The notes under the pieces were generated by a model. It saw only the letters and a program-made list of their open reading frames with translations, searched no databases and was not told the origin of the DNA. From Gordoniibacillus kamchatkensis (lineage in GTDB: Bacteria > Bacillota > Bacilli > Paenibacillales > NBRC-103111), in contig NZ_JXAK01000005.1 in the NCBI RefSeq assembly GCF_000829455.1, positions 1 through 64,000 of the forward strand: 64,000 bases of DNA, in the 5' to 3' direction. How positions within the stretch are numbered: the first letter of the stretch is position 1; each line of letters opens with the position of its first letter. This document shows positions 56,883 to 64,000 of the stretch, one piece after another. A program made the translations under genes and the position numbers.

Positions 56883-56940
56883 AAAAATTTAGCCGTCATT
56901 TGTGATACGGTTCAGCATATCATCTCAAAGGCGAAATTTT
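56883..56940 (+). repeat. Dispersed palindromic repeat, copy F
   Basis: AAAAATTTAGCC (left) and GGCGAAATTTT (right) pair. The core is GTCATTTGTGATACGGTTCA then GCATATC. It is followed within 30 bases by the terminator at 56965-57012. Confidence 0.75.
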
Positions 56941-56964
56941 ATCTACCGCCTGACAATATGTGCA

Positions 56965-57012
56965 TAAAAAGGGACTGCCTCCGAGTAAAATCTATTCGGG
57001 TGCAGCCCTTTA
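56965..57012 (-). terminator. Terminator of the SLH remnant
   Basis: On the minus strand AAAGGGCTGC-ACCCGA pairs with TCGG-AGGCAGTCCCTTT, followed by TTATG. It lies just past the stop at 57019. Confidence 0.65.
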
Positions 57013-57018
57013 ACTTGA

Positions 57019-57300
57019 TTAATTGGAATTTCTGCTGTCGATTAGCTTAGCCTTCTCCAGCGTCCACTGCACGATGGCCGCCGTTTCCGTTCTCGTGATG
57101 TCACTCGTCGGCTTCAGTTCTGCATCCCAACCTTGAACCAATCCGCCGGCTTGTTTCTATTGGTGCTCGATTAAGAATCCTATGAATGAAGGAAGCGCAT
57201 GAATGAATATCATCTCGCACCGATTTGTCCCTACAATCATCCAGGATGTGATCCAAACCCATCGACTGAAGAATATTCGCCATGCGGATAGTCGAAGCAG
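57019..57300 (-). pseudogene. SLH-domain C-terminal remnant
   Basis: The minus strand reads AGGLVQGWDAELKPTSDITR then TETAAIVQWTLEKAKLIDSR before the stop, a clear S-layer-homology repeat end. Upstream, fragments in other frames (MANILQSMGLDHILDD) suggest a further degenerate repeat. It lies downstream of the large SLH gene and is probably the end of a related decayed surface protein. Confidence 0.55.
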
Positions 57301-57445
57301 GACGACGGAAATAACTTTTCAGCCTAAAAGAAAATGGTCTGATGTAAGGGGGCCATCTTTATTCTGGACTTATGGAGGTAAGCTATGATGGCCACGCCCT
57401 TCTTGGCACTGAATTCTTTCCAGCCTTGCATCGATGAGAGACGTT

Positions 57446-57485
57446 AAAAAAGAGCCTGCCCTTACCCTCTTCGAAGTAAGGACAG
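57446..57485 (-). terminator. Terminator of the SLH surface protein gene
   Basis: On the minus strand CTGTCCTTAC pairs with GTAAGGGCAG (one G-T pair), followed by a T run after CTC. Confidence 0.85.
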
Positions 57486-57502
57486 TCCATCAAATGTACC
57501 CT

Positions 57503-60500
57503 CTATTTCTTTACTTCTACCCGCATTTCCTTCTTGTCCTGAATGATAAAGTGATGGTTAGTCGATGCTTCTTCTATGTCCCTATATGCCCAGTAATTGG
57601 TACCAACATCGGACCAGGTAGGAGTGTCCACGCCGTATAACGGGCCGCGGTTCGCTAGATGATTAATCATCGTGACGACTTCCGCGCGGGTAGAGTTCGC
57701 TTTAGGGCGGAATGTTCCATTTGCATAACCCGCTATAAAGCCTGCCTGATTCGCCGCATTGATGGATTCGCGCGCCCAGCTATCGGTAATATCCGAGAAA
57801 GCGTCCATTCCTTTGCTTTGCAACTGCTTCAGCCTAGCCACAGTTGCCGCCATTTCTTCTCTGGTAATCGGCTGATTTGGCCTAAAGGTCCCATCCGGGT
57901 AGCCGTTCATGATTCCGGCTTTCGAGACGGCTTCGATTTCTCCCGCGCCCCAATCCGCATTCGTCACATCTGAGTACATCTTACCGGTTAGTCCCGATTT
58001 CGTAAGGTGATAGACCCGGAAAAGCATCGCCGCAACTTCCTGGCGGGTTACATTCCTTTCCGGCTTAAACGTGCCGTCAGGGTAGCCTTCGATGTACTTC
58101 TCGTGTTCTCCCTTCTCGGTTTCATTCGCAGGTGCGGTGGCTGCCTCTAGCAGCGTCGTTACACTTATGGCGTTGGACACCGCGGATTCCAGATTACCGG
58201 CAACAGCCGTTACGGTAAAACTATAAGCTGTCCCTTTCGCAAGTCCCGTGACTTGGTAGCTTCCGCTGGCAACGCCTTTGGCAATCGACTGGCCGTTCTC
58301 ATAGATCGTATAGGAATCAGCCCCGCTCACTTCATCCCATGTTAAGAGAACTCCCGTTTGCGTCACGTTGCTTGCAGCGAGATGCAAAGGCGATTGGACG
58401 GAACTGTGGCTGGAACCGGAGCTGCTTGTCGGCAAAGCCGTCAAGCTGAAGTTGAGCGATACCAAACTCTGCCCCACATGAATAATGCCATCCTGGATAT
58501 AGCTGTCCGAACCGTTCACAGCAGGGACATTGGGCTTTGCGACAAGTGTCGAGTAGCTGTAATAGCCGTCTTTGGTTGCCACAATATAATAATCGGCATT
58601 CGGGTAGACCAACCATGCGTACGCCCCGTTTGCGTCCGTCGCCTGCGGATTGTGGTTCTGGTTAGGCGCAAAATTCGTCAGGTCCGGCAAATTGACCAGC
58701 GTATTCGGCGTATGGCCATTTTGCCTGTTCGGCGTCGTATCCGCCCAGTACAGATTCATGTTCACGCCGCTCACTGGCAAGCCGGTGAGCGAGTCCGTCA
58801 CGATCCCGTCAGGGTCAATGAGCGAATATACGATGCTCATTTGCCCATTTTGACTGACATTCACGGTTGCCAGCGGTCCCGCTAGTGTCGTTCCATCCGC
58901 AGCTTTAATCTGATACGCAATGATGTACTGACCTTGTGGCACATTCTCAACGTTAAAGCTTCCGTCCGAATTGAGCTTAACCTGTTTGCTGTAACTGTTG
59001 CCCGCCGTTCCTTGTACAACGGCGCTGACATTTCCCGTTCCGAACAAGCTTCCCACGGATGCCTGTGAACCGGTAGAACCGGACTTGGTGATGGTTAATT
59101 GGCCGCTAATATTGTTTTCGGGAGCGATCACGTCTTGGCCCGTTCCCGTCAAACTTCCCACGTGCGCCGTCTGGGTCATATTTAGCGGCACGGTCTTATT
59201 GCCGACCTGTACCGAGGTTTGGATGCTCATGGTATAGTCCCAGTCGCCGCGTGGCACGTAGATTTGATAAGAACCATCCGCCCCTGTGGTGACGGTCGCT
59301 GAGAAATCGATCACACCGTCTCCGTTAAAGTCGGCCGTCACCGAAACGATCGCACCTGCAATGGGCTTGCCCGTTATCTGATCGATCAAAACGCCTTTGA
59401 CAGAAGCAGGCATGTAACTAATCGTAATACTTTTTTGTGTAGTTAATCCTGTTCCGGGTTCTGTAGCAGTAGCTGCAATCATTTCAAGAACAGGATTAAG
59501 TCCCGTCATGCTTGGTGCTGTGAATATTACCGATGCATTCCCCGATGCATCTGTGACAGCCGTCAAATCATTGTTTGAACCATTTCCAAAGTGAAATTGA
59601 ATCGGTACCCCAGCTACCGGTTTTCCATCTGTTTTGGATACTATGTTTCCGATTACTGAGACCTTTGATTTTCCATCTCCTACTACCGAGCTTGGAGATG
59701 TTTGAAGACTTAGTGTAAAATTCGGTTCCGAAGTTTGGACAGTAACAGTTACTGTTACCGTTTTCCCTCCATATGTAGCCGTTATGGTAGCAATACCCGT
59801 TTTTTTCGCAGTAACTACTCCATTAGAGTCGACTAAAATAACAGTAGTATCCGAAATAGTGTATGTCGCTATTCTCGTAACATCTTTTATACTTTGATCT
59901 TGGTAAATAGCATCTACAATTGTCTGGTGTGTTCCATTTACAACAAGATTATATTTTCCTTCGTCTACAGTTAGATTACTTAAATTAGAAGTTGCCGTAA
60001 AGACGAAGCTCCCTACATTACTGTTCGTCATGCCGCTTTTTACAGCAAACGCCTTGATCGTCGTGTTAGCAGTGATCGTGATCGGGCCGCTGTACAACGT
60101 ACTGCCAGTCGTCGGGGTCGACCCGTCGGTTGTATAGTAGACTGCCGCTCCGACTGTTGTCGTACTTAAGGTCACCTGCGTGCCGCTGGCCACTGCGCCT
60201 GCACTTGGGCTTGCCTGCACATCCGGTACTTGTCCTCCAATTGCAGTAAAATTGGATAGTTCCGCAGCTTCATTTCCCATCACATCAGATGCTGTTACAA
60301 CAATCTTGTTCGATCCTGAAGACCAATCATAACCCAATATATACGACCAACCACCGCTTGCATCAGCAGTTGCCGTTGCTACACTTAAGCCGTCATTAAT
60401 ATTTATATCGATTGTTGCATTCGGGTCAGCTGTACCGCTAATAGTCCGTTGGTTTGCTGGTATAACAGACCCATCCGCCGGGTTACTGATTGCTACTGTT

Positions 60501-61615
60501 GTAGTAGTTTTGATGGTAAGTGTCTGTGTAGCACTGTTACCATTTACTGTTGCTGTAACGGTATAGGTTCCATCGGGTAATGCATCTGAAGCAGGAACAA
60601 TTACAGACCACAAACCACCTGACGCAGTAGTAGTGTATGTTTTAGTTCCAATTGTAACCGTAACAGTGCTTCCATCCGACGCATTCGTGCGCCCCCGTAT
60701 TGTAGGTGAATTATCATTTGTGGATAACGTCGCACCGTTGTCAATGGTAATTGCCGTGGCGGTTACAGTAAATGTACTTGTGGCAACTGCCGCACTTCCG
60801 TATGAATTTCTGGCTATCACAGTAACCGTATGGCTTCCTGTGCTATACGGTTTTTCCAGAGCACCGGTTGACCATCCGCCACTAGCATCTGGAGTCACTA
60901 TTGCGACAGTAGTTCCACCGACATTTGTTCCGCCGACAGTCTCTCCATCAATTTGCACCTCTACCCCGCTGTCTGCTCCAGAACTGCCTCCGGAAATAGT
61001 AGGTAATGCACCACCTGTTGGTGTGATTGCAGTGATACTCACAGTTGGAACTGGTGGTGGTGATGACACGTAAATTAATTTTTGAGTTGCTGATGCATAG
61101 AATACACTACCTCCACTATGTGTTAATGTTGCAGTTATTGTGTACACCTTATTATACGTAGGGCTTGGTAGGGTTATTGGCTGGTTCCAACTCGCGGTAG
61201 CATTAACGTTCGAAAGAACACTAGTTCCATCAATGTAAATATTCAACTTTGTACCACCGCCGCTTAATCCGCCAACTGTCCCTGTAATTGTTGGCGTTGC
61301 GCTGGCTGTTGTTACCGTCGCCCCTCCATTAATCGTTATAGTCTGAGCACCAGTACCAGTATCATTTATTATCATTGTTTGAGTAGCAGTAGTGGTTTTC
61401 CCAGATGCTGTAACACTAGCAACCGCTGTATAGCTTCCATTAGCAAACAAACTGCCCGACGCAACATAAACTTTGGTAGTTTTTAAATCTAAACTCCAAC
61501 TATTATTGGTAATTGTCGCCGTATACGGTGTGCCATCTATTGTAACCGTTACAGTTCCACTTGATAGAGAAGATTTCCCCGTCATAGTAGTAGCAGAAGT
61601 AGCCGAACCATACTT
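57503..61615 (-). CDS. Large SLH-domain multi-Ig surface protein (5' end missing)
   Basis: About 1,370 residues with no start or signal peptide. In order it has several Ig-like repeats (GTVTVTIDGTPYTATITNNS; TVTATVNGNSATQTL), a chitobiase-C-like repeat (YYTTDGSTPTTGSTLYSGPI) and a Big_2 repeat. Then come an invasin-like Big_1 domain (DGKSKVSVIGNIVSKTDGKP), CarboxypepD_reg/Cna_B-like domains, a fibronectin III domain (LLTWDEVSGADSYTIYENGQ) and three SLH repeats (GYPDGTFKPERNVTRQEVAA). SLH repeats bind pyruvylated cell-wall polymer, so it is a surface protein. At about 61615 the Ig sequence switches abruptly to GC-rich araM sequence; the open frame to 61774 reads araM in the wrong frame. Confidence 0.88.
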   Translation of the reverse strand, partial: KYGSATSATTMTGKSSLSSGTVTVTIDGTPYTATITNNSWSLDLKTTKVYVASGSLFANGSYTAVASVTASGKTTTATQTMIINDTGTGAQTITINGGATVTTASATPTITGTVGGLSGGGTKLNIYIDGTSVLSNVNATASWNQPITLPSPTYNKVYTITATLTHSGGSVFYASATQKLIYVSSPPPVPTVSITAITPTGGALPTISGGSSGADSGVEVQIDGETVGGTNVGGTTVAIVTPDASGGWSTGALEKPYSTGSHTVTVIARNSYGSAAVATSTFTVTATAITIDNGATLSTNDNSPTIRGRTNASDGSTVTVTIGTKTYTTTASGGLWSVIVPASDALPDGTYTVTATVNGNSATQTLTIKTTTTVAISNPADGSVIPANQRTISGTADPNATIDININDGLSVATATADASGGWSYILGYDWSSGSNKIVVTASDVMGNEAAELSNFTAIGGQVPDVQASPSAGAVASGTQVTLSTTTVGAAVYYTTDGSTPTTGSTLYSGPITITANTTIKAFAVKSGMTNSNVGSFVFTATSNLSNLTVDEGKYNLVVNGTHQTIVDAIYQDQSIKDVTRIATYTISDTTVILVDSNGVVTAKKTGIATITATYGGKTVTVTVTVQTSEPNFTLSLQTSPSSVVGDGKSKVSVIGNIVSKTDGKPVAGVPIQFHFGNGSNNDLTAVTDASGNASVIFTAPSMTGLNPVLEMIAATATEPGTGLTTQKSITISYMPASVKGVLIDQITGKPIAGAIVSVTADFNGDGVIDFSATVTTGADGSYQIYVPRGDWDYTMSIQTSVQVGNKTVPLNMTQTAHVGSLTGTGQDVIAPENNISGQLTITKSGSTGSQASVGSLFGTGNVSAVVQGTAGNSYSKQVKLNSDGSFNVENVPQGQYIIAYQIKAADGTTLAGPLATVNVSQNGQMSIVYSLIDPDGIVTDSLTGLPVSGVNMNLYWADTTPNRQNGHTPNTLVNLPDLTNFAPNQNHNPQATDANGAYAWLVYPNADYYIVATKDGYYSYSTLVAKPNVPAVNGSDSYIQDGIIHVGQSLVSLNFSLTALPTSSSGSSHSSVQSPLHLAASNVTQTGVLLTWDEVSGADSYTIYENGQSIAKGVASGSYQVTGLAKGTAYSFTVTAVAGNLESAVSNAISVTTLLEAATAPANETEKGEHEKYIEGYPDGTFKPERNVTRQEVAAMLFRVYHLTKSGLTGKMYSDVTNADWGAGEIEAVSKAGIMNGYPDGTFRPNQPITREEMAATVARLKQLQSKGMDAFSDITDSWARESINAANQAGFIAGYANGTFRPKANSTRAEVVTMINHLANRGPLYGVDTPTWSDVGTNYWAYRDIEEASTNHHFIIQDKKEMRVEVKK

Positions 61616-62770
61616 CGGCGGCCGCCGCCTGCAGCGCGGGCCAGCGCGCGCGGAGCGCCGCGAGCTCGCGGGCCCGCGCCTGCGCGGCGGCGGCAGCGTC
61701 GCCGCCGCTGCCGTTCTCGCGGAGCACAGCATCCGCGAGCGGCCCGTACGCCGCCCGAATGCGGGCGGCGTCATCGCCCGGCGCGGCCGCGGCGGCTGCC
61801 GCGCGGGCGAGCGCCTCCTGCGGCGGCAGCCGCCGCAGGGCGTCGTAGGCGGCGGCCATCAGCACCGCCGCCGCGCCGACTTTGGCGCCGTGCAAAAGCG
61901 CCCGGCGCCGCTGCTGCAGAAGCCGCATTTCCCAGTAATGCGACAGGTGATGCTCCGCGCCGGAAGCCGGCCGCGAATGCCCGATCAGCAGCATAGCGAT
62001 GCCCGACAGCACGAGGCCTTCCATCAGCTTGCGCAAGCCCTCCGGCGTGCCGGCGGCGATGGCCTCCGTGTTGTCCGTGCACAGCTGCAGCCCGCGGCGC
62101 GTCATATCGGCGCACAGCTGGCAGTAATGCTCCTCTTGTACGATGGCGCCGAGCTTCCAGTCGCTAGCGACGTCGCCTTGCCGAGCATATCGCCGAAGCC
62201 CGCCGCCGTCAGCTCGCGGGGCGCTTGGCGAGCACGTCGAGATCGGCAAAGATCGCCTCGGGCGCACAGGCCGGAATGGCTCTGCTTAAAGCCCTGTATA
62301 ATAAGCGGTGCACCGACCGAAGAGAAGCCGTCGACCGACGCCGCTGTCGGTACGGATACGAAAGCTTTTCCCGTGCGCGAGCAGACGAACCTCACGACGT
62401 CGTGAATCGTGCCCGAACCGACGGCAAGGACTGCCGCCGTGCCATCCCGCAAATTGAGCATCGCTTGCACGATCGAACGCTCGTCCGCAATGACGTCGCC
62501 CAGCTCATCCGGCGGCAAAACGGTGCGCGCGACGCTGCATCCTGCCTCCGTTAGCAGCGTTTCCAGCCGCTGCCCCGCCGCCTCCAGCGTCCGCTTGTCG
62601 GCAACTAGGGCGACGTCGCTCCAGCCCCGCTCCCGCACATAATCCGCCGCCGCCCGCAGCGCTCCGTGCTCGATGACGACGCGCCGGATCGGCACCTCGT
62701 GCCGCTGTCCGCATGCACAGTCGATGCTTTTGCCGAGCCAGTCTGCAATATTTCCGGTATCCATTCCCAT
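61612..62770 (-). CDS. araM: sn-Glycerol-1-phosphate dehydrogenase (AraM/EgsA), truncated and frameshifted
   Basis: The N-terminal half has VLAVGSGTIHDVVRF, VPTAASVDGFSSVGAPL and ELTAAGFGDMLGKATSLA. The C-terminal half has metal-site SRPASGAEHHLSHYWEM and LHGAKVGAAAVL. These match AraM, which makes glycerol-1-phosphate for archaeal-type ether lipids in Bacillales. Three indels (an extra base near 62278, missing bases near 62223 and 62162) break it. The last ~60 residues are missing, where the sequence turns into the surface protein gene at 61615. AGGAGG precedes ATG 62770. The 3' half is extremely GC-rich. Confidence 0.85.
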
Positions 62771-62907
62771 ATCCGTGGTCCTCCTCTTTTTCTTCAGGCC
62801 GGGTCTTTCTTCTCCCCCCATCATAGCACAACTGCAGGATATATAGCGCAGGTCCCCCTTATCGGGTTACAATGGAAATCGTACGTTAGCGAAAGGAGCC
62901 CGCTCCC

Positions 62908-63618
62908 GTGCCCATCCAGAGCGAAACCGAGCTGTACGAGCCGATCAAGCAAGCGTTAGAAAGGCTCGGCTACGAAGTGAAGGCAGAAGTAAACCACTGC
63001 GACGTCGTCGCCGTGCGCGGCGACGAGCCGCCGCTCATCGTCGAGCTCAAGCGCAGCTTCAACCTGCCGCTGCTCGTGCAGGGCATCGAGCGGCAGAAGC
63101 TGAGCGATCTCGTGTACGTCGCCTGCGAAATGCCGGCGAAAGGGCGCGCTCCGCACGGTCTCGCATGGTCCGATTTGCAGCGGCTGTGCCGCATGCTCGG
63201 GCTCGGACTCATAACCGTTCAATTTTATAAGCGAAAAAAGCCCGCGGTCGACTTTCTTTGTCACCCCGAGCCATATACACCTCGTCACAGCAAGCGCGGC
63301 GCACAGCGGCTGGCGCTCGAATTCCGCGAGCGCAGCGGCGACTACAACGTCGGCGGCAGCTCGCAGCGCAAGCTCGTCACCGCCTATCGCGAGAAATCAT
63401 TACATATCGCGCATCTGCTTCGGGAGCGCGGCCCGCTTTCGCCGCGGGAGCTGCGCGAGCTGACCGGCAACCCTAAAGCCGCGGCTTTTTTGCAAGACAA
63501 CTATTACCGCTGGTTTCAGCGCGTTTCGCGCGGCGTCTATGCGCTCGCGCCGGAGGGACAAACCGCGCTCGCGACGTACAGCCACGTCGTAAGCGAGCTT
63601 CTGCGCGCCAAAGCCTGA
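62908..63618 (+). CDS. DUF2161 PD-(D/E)XK phosphodiesterase-family protein
   Basis: The 236-residue protein has the nuclease-fold core: Asp in EVNHCDVVAVRG and the E-x-K motif in LIVELKRSFN, followed by a C-terminal winged-helix-like region (HIAHLLRERGPLSPRELREL). This matches the DUF2161 group of predicted PD-(D/E)XK enzymes of unknown role. GAAAGGAG precedes GTG 62908. It is divergent from araM with 137 bases between. Confidence 0.85.
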   Translation: MPIQSETELYEPIKQALERLGYEVKAEVNHCDVVAVRGDEPPLIVELKRSFNLPLLVQGIERQKLSDLVYVACEMPAKGRAPHGLAWSDLQRLCRMLGLGLITVQFYKRKKPAVDFLCHPEPYTPRHSKRGAQRLALEFRERSGDYNVGGSSQRKLVTAYREKSLHIAHLLRERGPLSPRELRELTGNPKAAAFLQDNYYRWFQRVSRGVYALAPEGQTALATYSHVVSELLRAKA

Positions 63619-63696
63619 TTCCGGTGCCTGCTTCTGCTTAAGCGTTCCACATATGTGGGCAACCCTCGGTACTGCTGCGGTTGCCTTTTTGGCAAT

Positions 63697-64000
63697 TCAA
63701 TCCGGATGATCGCGCAGTAACGCCTCCGCAATTGTGTCTAGTGCAATTACGGCGGCATTTTCGAGCGTACATGGCCCCGGTTGCTGCAGCAGTTGCTTTT
63801 CGGGCAATTGGAGCATGAGCTTGGACGGGTCCGGCATCGGTTCGTCGATGGCGATCCAGAATAACAGTTGCCGCGTGATGCTGTCTCCGACTACTTTCAC
63901 AAGCGATTCGTAGCCCAAGTTGTATTTGTGCTTCAGGACCATGAGACGGATGTACATTTCAATAGTAAAAGTTGGGCGGCCGCTCTTCTTGCCCTTCGGG
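63697..64000 (-). mobile_element. Transposase fragment (IS5/ISNCY-like), runs off the right edge
   Basis: The minus strand reads GRPTFTIEMYIRLMVLKHKY then NLGYESLVKVVGDSITRQLL, the N-terminal region of IS5/ISNCY-like transposases, with the frame open to the window end. After DPSKL the sequence (QLPEKQLLQQPGP and so on) no longer looks like transposase, so the element is truncated. A diverged copy of the QLPEKQ-type segment occurs again near 63665-63700, hinting at a small internal duplication. Confidence 0.6.

Noticed and set aside
61503-61774. N-terminal ~55 residues of the surface protein as read in its open frame to 61774
   Set aside because: That part is araM sequence in the wrong frame (Arg/Pro-rich); the genuine Ig sequence begins near 61615.

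Overview
The window looks like chromosome of a spore-forming, GC-rich Bacillota, most likely Paenibacillaceae. The evidence is a GerPA/PF-type spore germination protein, two YjcZ-type mini-proteins, an SLH-domain surface protein, strong AAGGAGG-type ribosome sites with several TTG/GTG starts, and a purine riboswitch on xpt-pbuX. The genus cannot be fixed from this sequence alone.

Left part (0-31 kb), mostly housekeeping and regulatory cassettes: a stand-alone UMP kinase; a sugar-dehydrogenase-like beta-propeller; a spore gene cluster; a CDF metal exporter with a possible attenuated leader; a type II (actin/ParM-like) segregation module with a striking upstream repeat site; a heterodimeric ABC exporter; MOSC and LysR genes; argD-glyA; MarR, thioredoxin-like and psd genes; a MarR-MFS pair with matching operators; a diheme cytochrome; a methyltransferase-DedA-response regulator-kinase operon; and a LiaRS/DegSU-type two-component pair.

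Middle part (31-44 kb): an OsmC protein; a polar amino-acid ABC transporter with a TetR gene; a MarR/NAD(P)H-oxidoreductase divergon; a secreted metallophosphoesterase; and a cyclic-di-GMP-I riboswitch followed by a CHASE-type chemoreceptor, a biuret/ureidoacrylate-hydrolase-like enzyme and a cytosine-permease-like transporter. The last three look like one sense-import-degrade operon.

Right part (44-64 kb), accessory and partly decayed: an HD-GYP phosphodiesterase, a methyltransferase, xpt-pbuX under a guanine riboswitch, redox genes, two regulators and an MFS gene. These are mixed with fragments of radC, VOC, MFS, nitroreductase, integrase and SLH genes. Six related ~55-bp imperfect palindromes, all in the same orientation, punctuate this stretch. 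It ends in a large SLH protein abruptly joined to a truncated, very GC-rich araM, a DUF2161 protein and a transposase fragment.

A technical warning runs through the whole window. At least a dozen genes are broken by one- or two-base indels, and most are repaired by adding one base to a short G, C or T run. Sequencing error is the simplest explanation, so split genes are described here as single genes with the break position given.
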